DNA of 64,000 nucleotides from Lepisosteus oculatus (taxonomy: Eukaryota; Chordata; Actinopteri; Semionotiformes; Lepisosteidae). A program made the translations under genes and the position numbers. The stretch covers positions 56,884,222-56,948,221 of the forward strand of contig NC_090696.1 in assembly GCF_040954835.1 (NCBI RefSeq). Direction: 5' to 3'. The notes under the pieces are model-generated. The model was not told the origin of the DNA. It searched no databases and saw nothing but the letters and a program-made list of their open reading frames with translations. Positions 1 through 11,800 of the stretch are shown here, in pieces (position 1 is the first letter of the stretch; every line of letters starts with the position of its first letter).

Positions 1-365
1 AGCAACATAAACTCCCAACTGGGGATAAAGTGTATCACATCATATTTTATTATACAAAGGGGAGAGAAACATTCTTTTGACCTTATTCAAACCAAAATAC
101 TACCAGAAATTGGTATTATTATATCGGGCCTCCATTGCTAGCTCATTTTCCCTTTTCTGCTGACAGATTCTGAAACAAAATACACCACTTAAAATGACCA
201 GGTGATACTACAACTGATTTAGTAATTTGCCTGTAATGTTTATCTTATGTATATGTTTAAGTCCACTCTGTCCCCTTTTGATATATCAACTTGTATCGGT
301 GAATCAGGTTACAGTCTTCTGCTTTAAGTGCCATCAAAGAAAAAGATCACCAATATCAATATCAC

Positions 366-1953
366 CTGGTATGTGTTATAGTAGCAGATGATGCTCTTGT
401 TTTTGGAAAGTCCCAACTTGCTGCCTTGGTCAGTTGCCAATGCAAATGTGGACAGAAACCCCGGTCTGAGAGCATATTCAGGAGCATTGTCATTTGCAAC
501 TGTGAAAAGAAAATCACAACTGTCAAAATCTATCAAATACCAGTAAGAATGCTGTCAGATGTGGCATTGGTCCTAATTATTTATTACTCTGTACAACAAT
601 TTTTAAATATGCATTTCCACACATGCAACATCAAACTAAAGCATTTTTTAAATGTATCAAATCATATTTAATCATTATTCTGAATTAATTTTGCTCAATT
701 ATTTGAAAGCATGAAGTATACCTTATACACACACTATAAGTATCATACAACTAGCACATTTATACACCCCAAACTACACTGTAAGAATACATAAAGAAAA
801 CAGGATAAAAAAATCACATACTTTTCAATGTGATTTAAATTCTTAGGCAGCTAAAAAATCATTTACAATTCTTTACATATTCACACATTATTAGTTACTT
901 AACTTTGCACTTGATTATTAATTGAACAAGAATTGTGTGAAGCTCACATACTATGCAAAATTGTTATATGTAAATCTGTGACTCAGACATGAGGTTATGC
1001 ATATTTAATACAGCTGAAATGTCAATTTCATTAAGATTTTGGCTGCATTTTTAATACAAACATGACAGAGCACACTGAATATCTGAAATGCATGTGATTA
1101 ACTATCTGCACTGTAAAATAGGTGAATCTTAAATGTTTACGAAAATTACAAATTAGTGTAGAATGGTCTCTAAGAAGAACAAAATCATCAGTATTACATT
1201 TCATTGACTTCTGTGATGAACTACTTAATTTTTAAGAAAATACATTATGACTGTACTCATTAATGTTCTATATCATGATAAGGGCAGAGAGAACATTTGA
1301 CCTGAAGTAATAACATGCTTAATGCAATATGCGGCAATATAGGAGTGAATTAAATCTGAAATGAACAAATGATTACCACTAATGATAGTAATCCATCACC
1401 TACTTCATTTAAGATAATAAGGCAGCTTTATACATTTCTAGCTTGTTTCTTTCTTCATTCTATAAATGTACCTTTTATTACTGGTACTCCATCTCTGTCA
1501 GTCACTACAATTGCATGAAGGCCTTCAACGCTGTTTAAAAAAAATAGAATTTTAGAAGACAGAATACAAATACATTTAACAAAAGGATGTTTTCTAGACT
1601 AATCTGCAGCTACAGGCTAGGCATTTCAACTATTTGTCTTTATTCATGAGGAAGAAAGGGATACACAGAAAAAAAAACATTTCAAAGGATACTAACAATT
1701 AAACGGAACAAAGACCTATCAGAGGTTTTCTTCCTTTTTCTGGTGGAGAAGTAGAGAGGGGTGCATGATCAGCAACTCTGCCCTGAAATGGTTATATAAA
1801 CCAATCAATATACAGTGATAATACCTTTACGAATCAGAATCCCCAAATAATTCTAGAGCTGGTTGTCAGATGCAAATTTACATAATGGAGGGCAATTTTA
1901 AATGATTTATAAAGGTCTCAACTAAACCAGCATTGTTACCTGCAGTTACCCTT

Positions 1954-1997
<44 letters not shown>

Positions 1998-4900
1998 TGC
2001 TTACACACTTATTTAGTGCTTTCCTGGAAACTCCACTCAGGGCGCTTTACAAGTACAGGTAACTACCACCAATGTGCAGCATCCACCTGCAACGGCAGCC
2101 ATAGACTGCGGCACAGTATGCTCACCACACACCCGCTCTCAGTAGGGAGGAGAACAGATTGATGAACCCAATTCATAGATTGGGATTATTAGGAGGCCAT
2201 GATTGGTAAAGGCCAATGGGGAAATCTGGATGCTGGGGTAACACCCCTACTTTTTTCAAGAATTGCCTTAAGATTTTTAATGACCACAGAGAGTCAGGAC
2301 CCTGGTTTTACGTCACAACTGAAGGATGGAGCCCTTTTTAAAGTATAGTGTCCCCATCACTCTACTGGGGCATTAGGACCCACACAAACTGCAGGGAGAG
2401 CACCTCCTACTGTTTTTCCCACAAGGTCTCTCATCTAGGAACTGACCAGGCTCAAACCTGCTTAGCTTTAGTGGGTTGTCAGTTGTGAGCTGCAGGATGA
2501 TATATGGCCACCGATGTAAGCTTTTGACCTAAACCATTTAAGCGGGAACAATAGAACTATAGACTTGACTTGAAATCATATGTAACATCTTGGAAAACTT
2601 TAGCAACATATATCAAAGTAGAATTTTGCCATAAAGCACAAGGATCAGGAGCAAAGGTTGAATCATTTTGTTCATAAGGAATTAACTTCAATATCAAACT
2701 ACTTGTAGGCCATTAATTAAAAACTCTGTTTTCTGATTCCTGGAGGAATCGAAAATGTTAGTGTAATTTAACATGGAAGGGGAAGTGCTGTTTTCATATA
2801 GGCCAAAGTTTAAATGCCAGAACTTTATAATTAATTTTGGCACAGTTTTACCTTTTTATAGGGAAACGTCATAAACCATGAGCTATTTTTTTAGTGTTTT
2901 TGTCAAGGCAATTTTCTGTTGTCATAGATATTTTCCAGGAGGTTTTGACACCCAAGTATTTACTTCTCTTTCACATTGGGAAACACTCTCCAACCTATTA
3001 TCTATTACCTCTAAAGGAAACTGATATTTTAGTGCTTGATTCATGGCAAAAGGGGGGGGGGGGGGTGAAACAATCCTTTGTTTGTCTGTAGTAACAGATA
3101 ACTAAAGTCCAGTCCACAAAAACAAAATGTCTAAAAACGGTGTAAACATTTTAAAAACATGTTGCAGTTCACTTTGCTTAACCATGATTAAGCAATAAAG
3201 TACGGCAGGGTCTAGATACTTCTGAATATAACATTTGCAATTTCACTTCTTCACAGTTTGGTCTGGGGGTAGAGTTCTTGTAACGAAAGAAGAGAACTGA
3301 GGCGGAGGTTATTAAGCACAACTTTCAAACTAGTTGCAAAACAGACAAGGATTGTGAGAGTGTTTCTCTTCCCCCTGCCCAAGTACCCACTACCCAACAT
3401 CCACATCTCACCTTGTTTTTTTATAGTAACATCTTGGTAATATTTTATTAAGTATATCTTGGTTGAATTTATGGTGTGGGGATTGACAGGCTGGAGATGA
3501 CCTTACAGGCTCACTGAGAGCTGCCTTTTTCATTACAGTGGGTCATCAATCAAGCAGAGAGAAAAAAGTGCAGGTATCTGCTGAACATAGAGGAGAAATT
3601 AAGCTAACTGATCTCTACAATTTTTGTGATTACAATTGTGTTAGTTATTTTAATTAACTTAACGCTACTGCATTAGTACTTTAATCATCATATAAGGGGA
3701 GGGATAACACATGTCTGTTAACCATACATACTATATGCAATAGTGCACTATATAACAGTATAAAGGTGGTCTTGCTTATATGGCAATTCTGCTATTTTCT
3801 CTGCGCCAAACCCTCACAAATATTGAGACCCTACTGCATAGAAAATGCACCTAACATTTATGTTGTACCACTCTTTCATCACTAGTGATTCTTAAATATC
3901 TTTTAGATATATCTTAAATATAGATTTCTCTATAGCAAAAAACAAATTAAAGTTTTCAAACCTTGGCAACTGCTTATACAGATACCTCTTCAGCTCCTGT
4001 GAAAAACAATCAGATATAGCTGTTGGAGGGATCTGCTGTTTACTAGTGCATTCCCATTATGAGAAGGTTTGTGGTTACAGACAGCACTTTTATACCCTTC
4101 ACACAATGTAACAAAGCTGGTTTAAAAATACTGAAAGGGTACATTCCATATACATAAATAAATGAAAATATGAACACTTGTTAAAGATGATGGCCAGAAA
4201 TGTAATATTGCATTGCTTTGTGGTCACCTGGAAGTGTCTCAAAGCTGAAATGTGGAAAGAGATTCTAGAAGTGATCTTGATGAAGTCTGAGTAATACAGC
4301 AATTTCTTCCTTTCATTTGAGTAATTTTTTATCCCAAAGTTTTCTACATATAGATAAGCACCTGTTTGAATTACCACTGAAGTGCAATACCCACAGTGCT
4401 TCACAATGAAAATTACATTGTTCTTATGGAGTATTGGAGAAATGGAGTATACTGGGGCATTAGAACAGGATTTGGAAAAAAAAGGGAAGAGTGCCACCTA
4501 CTGTTTCTACCAACAACACCAACTTACAACAGCAACCTGAATTTCTCTGGACATCACCCTTAACAGCACTGACCTGCTTAGCTTCTGAAATCTGATAAGA
4601 TCAAGACATAATGTTGTAATTCTTCTGTCTAAAAATAAAAACTGTAAATGAACTTTTCACCTATTTACTGAAGAGCTCCCAAATCACACCTCCTTATCTA
4701 GTGTTAATCCCGCTTTTGATTGACCAACACGACCTCCATATGACTAGACAGCAGAATATTTATGAAATGTACTACAGAATGTACTACATAAAGCATTTTG
4801 CTAGAGCAGGAAGCATAATTTGGGGGAGATGGAGAAGTTCTGCATGGAAGAACAGTAAGAAATCTAACTTAAATATTGTCAGAACAAATTAAAAGGTTAC

Positions 4901-5372
4901 AGGAAGTGATTTTTTATTATTATCAGCACCAAAGGCAAATGAAAGAAATATTAATTGCTGTAGGGTGAATAGTTTTTAATATTGTATATTTAGGACAATT
5001 TGCAATGATTTTAGAAATATTTGTTTTTGCTGTATTTCAAACTGTCCTAATATGTGTTATATTTTAAACCCAACTTAAGTTACACAGTAATTGTTCAGGC
5101 TACAATTTGTATACAACTGTATGCACTTACAGTTCCTACACCCAAAGTTAGGAACTGCATGAAAAACATAATGATAAGATTCATGCAACAGTGGAAATTG
5201 AAAATATGTATCCATTAGTATCAGATTTGTTTTCCAACATTCACTGGTAACGGTTTGTCTTCTCTCAATTAACATCCTGCAGCAACGGAAAAAAAAAAAG
5301 ATCTGCAGTTTGCTAACATTAACATACAACATTTTTTAGACAATTTATACAGTAAATACTTACATCTGCCAT
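366..5372 (-). CDS. LAMTOR3: LAMTOR3 (MP1), Ragulator subunit, 3' end cut by window edge
   Basis: LAMTOR3 is a roadblock-fold protein of the late-endosomal/lysosomal Ragulator complex that anchors Rag GTPases and mTORC1, and it scaffolds MEK1-ERK. Reading the minus strand, the coding exons are 5372-5364 (MAD), 3996-3962 (ELKRYLYKQLP), 1530-1472 (VEGLHAIVVTDRDGVPVIK) and 499-366 (ANDNAPEYALRPGFLSTF... to CYYNTYQ). All junctions have GT/AG sites, and the split codons join in frame (phase 0, then Ser15, then Val35). Together they give residues 1-79 of a protein that has 124 residues in mammals, and they align with the mammalian protein without gaps. About 45 C-terminal residues must lie left of position 1, because no matching exon is seen in 1-365. 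The start is the only ATG that leads directly into the MAD exon. The gene is divergent from GAR1. Identification is by remembered family sequence; I consider it secure. Confidence 0.95.
500..1471 (-). other. LAMTOR3 intron 3, no further feature seen
   Basis: This AT-rich intron lies between the exons at 1472-1530 and 366-499. I see no coding similarity, RNA gene or mobile element in it. Confidence 0.7.
1909..2054. repeat. Duplicated segment, copy 1 (SINE tail plus flank)
   Basis: About 146 bp, starting at TTATAAAGGTCTCAAC and ending at GCGCTTTACAAGTA, recur at 6588-6734. The copy includes about 40 bp outside the SINE, a (TAA)n tract, and the first about 55 bp of the SINE 3' end. Copy 1 has one more TAA unit than copy 2; otherwise I see no differences. 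Confidence 0.9.
1952..2515 (-). repeat. 5S rRNA-derived SINE, copy 1, nearly full length
   Basis: Read on the minus strand, the first about 90 bp (2515-2425) resemble the vertebrate 5S rRNA gene. The matching pieces on the plus strand are GGTCTCTCATCTAGG, GACCAGGCTC and CCTGCTTAGCTT, in the order of the 5S complement, which would supply an internal Pol III promoter. A body of about 420 bp follows and ends in a (TTA)n tail at 1955-1998. The same body recurs at 53298-53850 and in fragments near 4.5, 22.1 and 24.5 kb. A 5S head is the hallmark of SINE3-type elements. The assignment rests on my alignment by eye. Confidence 0.75.
3052..3065. repeat. Poly-G run of 14
   Basis: An uninterrupted run of about 14 G lies inside LAMTOR3 intron 2 in an otherwise AT-rich stretch. 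Such runs are often length-variable and error-prone in sequencing. Confidence 0.9.
4449..4625 (-). repeat. 5S-derived SINE fragment, copy 2 (degenerate)
   Basis: The pieces ACTGGGGCATTAG and GCCACCTACTG match the body of the copy at 1952-2515. The segment GACCTGCTTAGCTTCTGAAA followed by TCTGATAAGATCAAG is closer to the complement of 5S rRNA (helix III/IV region) than the other copies are. This supports the 5S origin of the family. Confidence 0.6.
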
Positions 5373-5375
5373 TTT
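5364..5375 (-). other. LAMTOR3: LAMTOR3 start-codon exon, possibly a 12-nt microexon
   Basis: The exon holding ATG-GCA-GAT ends at a clear GTAAGT donor (5363-5358). Four bases upstream of the ATG, an ACACAG matches a 3' splice site, with a branch-like TTCTAAT just before it. If that acceptor is used, the exon is only 12 nt, and a separate 5'UTR exon lies upstream, perhaps ending at the GTAATA donor near 6313. If not, transcription starts within the next few hundred bases. The sequence cannot decide between these. Confidence 0.4.
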
Positions 5376-5972
5376 CTGTGTTTTTATTAGAAGTTAAAAA
5401 CCTAGAAAGTAAAACAACTAAAATCAGATGTTGTGATGAAAGGACAAGAGCAAGGACTGGAAAGTGTCATACTTTTTTCAAGAAATGTTTCTAACTCCAG
5501 TTTTTTTGCATGAAACTCTGTTTTATTAAAGGAAATGTATAAAACTGTAAATGTATAAAACTGCAAATCTAAATAACAGTAATCTACATCTCTTAATGTT
5601 TCAAATGTGATAGTTTAGTTACATTTGACACCAACATCAAATTTAACACTCGTTCAAACTAAATCGTCTTTCAGCAAATAATATAATTTTTAGACGGAAG
5701 TGTGAATGTTTCTGATACTGTAGATTAAAACAACTTAATTGCCACTAGTTCCAGTGGCCAGAATAAATAAGACTATATATTATATTTATTGGGAATACCT
5801 CTGTCAAATAAGTATTATTTTAAAATAAAAATATTATAATTTATGAGTAGTAAATTAATGTCTGATATTATTGGAGAAGGAGGTAGAAAATATTTAGGGC
5901 TTCAGAATGGACCGAACGAAAAAATAGATAGCACTTCTCCTTCTAATGTCAAAGACAACGAGCATTAACATT

Positions 5973-6016
5973 TACGTTTAATTATTATTAATTATGTATA
6001 ATGTTAATTAAACGTA
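5973..6016. repeat. Perfect 12-bp inverted repeat
   Basis: TACGTTTAATTA at 5973-5984 is exactly complementary to TAATTAAACGTA at 6005-6016, with a 20-nt AT-rich loop. It lies between the LAMTOR3 start exon and its probable promoter. Confidence 0.85.
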
Positions 6017-6587
6017 CACTTAATTAATAAAGAAATAGGAATAAACGTTTTATCAAAATCAGTGTCAAGATAAATGTATAGGATAATTTAGAGGCACTAT
6101 ATGTCACCTTTTTAAGCTAGATGACCTATCTCCTACTTTTAATTTCTACTACAAATTAATTTCAAACTGAGACCTCAGCGGCTGAACCAAATAAAAAGGA
6201 AACGAAAAGACAATGTGTCTATGATTCCTTTTAAAAAAGAAAAAAAATACGATAACCTGTTCAAAGGCAGAATACTCTAATTGGACTTATAATGCAAAAT
6301 AAGACGATATTACCTGCTTCTGCTAGATTTTTACGGAAGGTTTGTAGAAAATGAAATAAATCACATGATATTTACACAGAAACGGAAGTATTTTAACAAT
6401 TGACCTTTCAACAATTGACAGCTTCCGCTGTCACAAACGTAAAGAGTTTCCTATCGTACCGTGCCTCCCCATAAATGTGAGCATTCTTGTTTTAGTTTTT
6501 TCTACATTTATAAAGTATACTGAATTAAATAAAATGGGAATTTTACAGTACACCTCACATATAAAAACAAAAGAAACAGGAAACATG

Positions 6588-6635
6588 GTTATAAAGGTCT
6601 CAACTAAACCAGCATTGTTACCTGCAGTTACCCTT

Positions 6636-6676
<41 letters not shown>

Positions 6677-6734
6677 TGCTTACACACTTATTTAGTGCTT
6701 TCCTGGAAACTCCACTCAGGGCGCTTTACAAGTA
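6588..6734. repeat. Duplicated segment, copy 2 (SINE tail plus flank)
   Basis: This is a near-identical copy of 1909-2054, including the (TAA)n tract, with one unit fewer. It lacks the 5S head and most of the SINE body, so it is not an independent full SINE insertion. Confidence 0.9.
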
Positions 6735-7009
6735 GCGGTACAGCAAATCACAGAGATCATTAGAAGTGAAATACTTATGAGTTACATGAAAAGAACATCT
6801 AGTTTATAACTAAAGATAAACAACTGAGGATTAAGGTTTTGACAAATACGCTGTAATGATTCCAGTATCTGTGACTATGAGCTTGATCATCAAAATAGGA
6901 TTTCCTGATTATTTGCATTACAAGCATTTTACGACAGTGTGAATCCTTGTGGTTACAACTGACTTACGGTAAAGGCCACGTGTGGTTGTAGGAAATCAGC
7001 GCGGCGTGG

Positions 7010-7062
7010 TGGTGTAAAGAACATATTGGGCATTTTGGGAGCAGGCGGTATTTCAGATAAAG
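7010..7062 (+). other. GAR1: Probable noncoding first exon of GAR1 (5' limit unknown)
   Basis: The first coding exon begins only two bases upstream of the ATG, after a TTCTTCTAG acceptor, so at least one upstream 5'UTR exon is needed. The best donor in the GC-richer promoter zone is AAG|GTGAGG at 7062/7063. This gives a first intron of about 1.8 kb (7063-8886). The start at 7010 is only nominal. Confidence 0.45.
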
Positions 7063-8886
7063 GTGAGGTAAATGTTTTTTTTTTAAGATGTGCTTATGAT
7101 TTTTTATTGGGTCATGCTTTATAGTCTAGTTAAAGTCCAGGAAGTTTTCCAAACTATTTTATGAGTCAGTTTGCTTTGGGGAGTACCTAAAACTGAACAG
7201 TTTGGTTATAGTTTAATTACTTCACAATTCATACCTACGTTAATTTCTACATAAATAATTGTATGCTTTGGTTCAATCACATATTAAGAGTTAATCGGCA
7301 TTTTTGTCTTCATCACTTCCCCCTAAATTAAAGGAGATATTTATGCATGGTTTCAAAGTGAACGTCGTGAAAAAAGTAATGTCGATTAATTTCAATGAGC
7401 AACGCACTTCAGTTCAGTGTGGCATAATAAAGTGGCTCCATCTTATTCATTACCATTTTGGAACATGTGCTTTGTCCACTGAAAGCTAAAGTGTAAGTTT
7501 TGTTGCGATCTCACCCGATTCTAATTTTTTTCCCCCGCGAATCCAAAATTCATGCGAAGCATGAACAGTAGTTGAGCTAAAAGGGAGTAGTACTGTTTTC
7601 TTTCATTTATGTATTATTAAGTGAAAGTCAATTCTGGTACTAGTACCCATTTATATAAAAAAAAACTGCAGTCAGGATATGAGGTTGTTACAAAAAGCTG
7701 GTCAAACTGTGTCAGATTAATCATTTCAATGAAGTTTCAATTTGCCGAGCAAGCTAGTATCAGACGGGTTTTTTTTTGTATCTTATTCTGTTGTAATTTG
7801 GTTTTACCCAAAATGCTGTCTTATCAGCCCACTTTCTCAATGACACATCATAATATGAATTAATGTTATACTTTTTATACTAATTAAGAATATTATTAAT
7901 ACTCTTATGCATCATACCCTAATCTGGTGGAGTATAGCTGTAGGTTTTTAAAATTTAATTAACCGTTTTTGTTTTCAATAGTGTTAGAAGACGTTCCCAC
8001 AAGGAACTTTAGAAAAGAAAGATTCACATAATTGTGGAATTGGTGATTGAGCACTTCCAGGGGAGGATTAGGATTAATTGATCAACTCGGTCTCGGTTTT
8101 CAAGCAGAAAGTAACTCCTTGATTTTAATGAGTTTTAACTCTTCGGTAGGATAAGGCAGACCACATTGCGTCAGATTGCTCTGCAGAGAGACAGGTTTTA
8201 GGGAAGTTTGTCTCATTCCTAGTTATTCACAATTGGTAGTTCTCAATTGGAAATTGAGGTAAAATATGCTTTTACCTGTTGAAGCATTTAATTGTTGGAG
8301 TAACGTTTAAGAGCCAAGATGGTCAACCAAGGTGGGATCACGAAATCTAGGTCACACATTCTAAAAAAACACAAAACTCTTTTAACTTAATGGAACACTG
8401 CATTTTGCAGTCGACGTTTAGGAGGCCAGGGCTTAAATTTCACTTTAATTTTTTTTTTCTTGTGCAAAACAGGAGGATCAGAAATGTTTTGTGAGTTGCT
8501 CAAATGGCAGTAAGTGGGTCTGTTTAGTATAGTAATGTAAGTAAATGATCTAAGTGCCCGAATGTCATAAATAATATAATAAATGTCTTGTCATGCTTTG
8601 AATAAATAAAAAATGATGCTCTGATGAATAATTATAACACTTATGTATCATGTCGATGTTGCTGTATGCAAATGTGAGACTGTACGGTTTTGATTGTAGC
8701 TTTTGTTCCTTAACTACTGATGTATCCTTCAATACTACAGAAACCAGGATACATCCCAGCTCTTTGGACGTCTGCTGTTTATATTTGAGCAAAATACGTT
8801 TTTTTGTGTTGCAGATACAACACTGACCAAAAGGCCAGTGGGAGAAAGTCCTTACTCCTCATGAACTGTTGTCTGTTTTCTTCTAG
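7063..8886 (+). other. GAR1 5'UTR intron, nothing else recognised
   Basis: This AT-rich intron ends in a TTTTCTTCTAG acceptor at 8886. Short open frames are present, but none has family similarity or splice logic. No convincing snoRNA was found. Confidence 0.5.
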
Positions 8887-8888
8887 CA

Positions 8889-11800
8889 ATGTCTTTCCGT
8901 GGAGGAGGTGGCCGAGGCGGCAGAGGAGGGGGGTTTAATCGAGGTGGACGAGGAGGTTTTGGGGGCCGGGGCGGTGGGGGAGGATTTCGAGGTGGTGGCC
9001 GAGGAGGCTTCAACAGACAAGATTTTGGACCTCCAGAATATGTTGTTGGTAAAGAAACTTTATCGTTGACTGTAGACCTAAATATTATTCTGTGTAGGGT
9101 TTACTGAGATGTACACAGTCGCTGTTTATTATTTTGAAGATAACTAGCAAAATAATTAATTTGGCAGACCCGGTTGTAGAAATGTAAATATTACATGTTA
9201 AGAGATTGAGTTACAAAATGAAGGAATGTCACCTTTTATAAAAATCTTTATGAATTAGGTGCTTTCTTTTAAAAAGGTATTTGCTTGGTTGGGAACAAAA
9301 AAATACAGTTACACTTAGCTTTGACATTATATGAAATATGAAGACCGCTGGTCTTACAAAAGGATGAAGTATTTCTTCCATATATTATCGTTTCTTATAA
9401 CATTTAGAACTGAAGTCTATGTGGACCATTTTAAAACCAGTCAAAAAAAGTAATATAACACACCACTTGGGTACATTATATCAACTCTGTTATGGTACAT
9501 CGAAGAACACAATGCATATTGTCAATATTTGCTTTGTCAAAATGTCTTGTAGACGTGTTTTAAGGGCATTGCTATCTTAATTTCTTTTCTGGTTTAATTT
9601 AAGTATGCAGCTGTGAACCATAGGAATTCGTAGGATTAAATTAGAAAAGAAAAAGCTATTTTTTTGCAGAAGCATGATTGAGTTTTTGCAGTTGGCTTTT
9701 TTGAGCAGCACTTCCTTCCCAACCACAGTATATTTTTTATTATACAGATAAAACTGCCCTGATAATTTCAGAGTTGCCACATGGCTTATGGACAACCATG
9801 CTACTTATTTTAAGCTTGTCCTGTAGCTCTTATAAAAAAATACTATTTACTGTCATAAGTGGCATGCTTTTATGCATGCTTTTTTTGGTTTAACATAGCT
9901 CTAGTTCTTTATAGTAGCATCCCAGTCTTCCAGGATACCTCATTATTTTAATTAGTTCATTTTAATATTTTCACAGGTCATACTCAGTTGACGTAAAGAA
10001 ATAACTATGTTTTTAAAGCAGTTGCACAGGTGACTTATTTAATATGATCTTACAGGCATCTTTTTAGAAAAAGGTTGAAGGTGCCTGATGTGTTGTGTTG
10101 TATTTTAAAGAACTGGTTTGTTTAAAGGTGACAAGTTTGCAAGGTTAATATAAAAAAAAAAACAGTTAGGTCCCAGAAAATAATTCAAAAGTACAATACT
10201 CAAAAAGTGTTAGTAATGTTAAAAACATATTTGATATTTTTACAATATTTTAAAAACATATCAGCTATATTACAGGTTTTATTGGCAGTTAGAACAATCA
10301 ACTACATACTAATTATAAAGTTTTTATAAATTATAAAGAGACTAATTATAAAGTTTTTTTCATTTGTTGTTGCATTATTGTTTAATGAATCAGTGATCCA
10401 TCAAGGCTAACATTTCTCTAATTAATCCCTGCAGCACTTGGTGAGTTTATGCATCCCTGTGAAGATGAAATTGTATGCAAGTGTACCACTGAAGAAAACA
10501 AAGTTCCTTACTTCAACGCTCCAGTTTATTTGGAGAACAAAGAACAGATTGGGAAGGTGGATGAAATCTTCGGACAGCTCCGGGATTTTGTATCCTTTGC
10601 AGTCCCCTAGACCTGAAAAACCTGTTTATTATTGTCATATACATAATTTTTCCACACATAAGCACATATTGGCAGTTTTTGTGGTCCTGGACATGTTTAC
10701 CTAAAATAAAGTATCCCAGTAGTCATGCTACTCACAGGTTTGTGAAATTCCTGAGTTTCTCACCCTAGTAGTATGGTTATGGATGGCTTATAGTTACAAT
10801 GATGTTGGTTAGAGTATGTGTGTTTTTGATAGCAGGTTAAGCTGCAGGAGTGAAATATGTGTGCATACCTGTGAAATGGATTTAATGACAAAAAACTCTT
10901 AGGTCCCAGTAACTAATTGACAGGTAACTATAGGCACATAGCCCAGGGTCCTGGTGGAATGTTATAAGTTCTTGGTGTTGTGGCTGGCATTTCATTATTT
11001 CTTCAATGGATATAATGGACTAAGAGGGATTGTGTAGTGTAGTGCACTTTTAGGGTTAATGTTTAAGTAAACAAAGCATTAGCATCTTTACAATGCTTCT
11101 ATATTCCCTGTTGCCAGATATAAACCTACAGATCTGGTGTTATTAGGACAAGGATTTAGGCCTTTGCTGGTCATCAGTACTACATCTATATGCTACTGAA
11201 ATCATGAATGAAATGATCAGTAAATATTCAGTAACCTTGTGCGAAAAAGTAAGTGTATCCCATGATTCGGTAACATGAGGAGCCCTCTTTATCAGCTATA
11301 ACTTAAAAAAAAGTTTCCTTTAAGTGCATCAGTCTGAAAATCAATATTGACTGATTTTGTTTTTGTTTAATCAGTAATGACTTAAGTTTTTGTGTGTCAT
11401 TTGTCGCATACGGTTAGATCTGCTTTTTTATCTATTTCTAGGATTTGGTGAGGACTAGGTAGAGATCATATATATAAATATGTTAAACCATAGAATCTTA
11501 AGAGGGTATACTTTTTCACATCATTGTATCAAAGGCAATTTATGTATATAAAGAAAAGTTTGATTCACTGCATTATATAAGCAATGTTTCCTCTAAGCAT
11601 GTGTTTATGTGCACGCAGGTTATGAAATCAGCGCACATAGGAAATTGAACTTTGCACAAAAAATTACCCCAAAAATATGATGATGATAATAATGCATACA
11701 TGGTCATCAATTGAAGAATGCAAAATTGACCACATGGGACTGGCTGCGAGATGCCCTACTTGGTTGTGTGCATTATTACTGCTACTCTATAATCGATATC

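Larger units (their letters stand above)
6314..7062. promoter_or_regulatory. Likely divergent LAMTOR3/GAR1 promoter interval
   Basis: The two genes point away from each other here. On the LAMTOR3 side a minus-strand GTAATA donor sits at 6313-6312, and several ETS-type GGAA cores lie near 6330, 6383 and 6421 (ACGGAAGG, ACGGAAGT, CTTCCGCT). On the GAR1 side an E-box CACGTG sits at 6977-6982, a CpG-bearing GCGCGGCG follows near 7000, and an AAG|GTGAGG donor falls at 7062/7063. No TATA box is evident. A SINE-tail copy (6588-6734) interrupts the interval. Exact start sites cannot be read from sequence. Confidence 0.5.

Noticed and set aside
4099..4497. 132-aa open frame on the minus strand within a LAMTOR3 intron
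   Set aside because: No domain, and its N-terminal part overlaps the degenerate 5S-SINE fragment.
8619..8720. Possible C/D snoRNA (TGATGA and CTGA boxes) in the GAR1 5' intron
   Set aside because: The C box lacks the purine, the spacing is about 95 nt, and no terminal stem was found.
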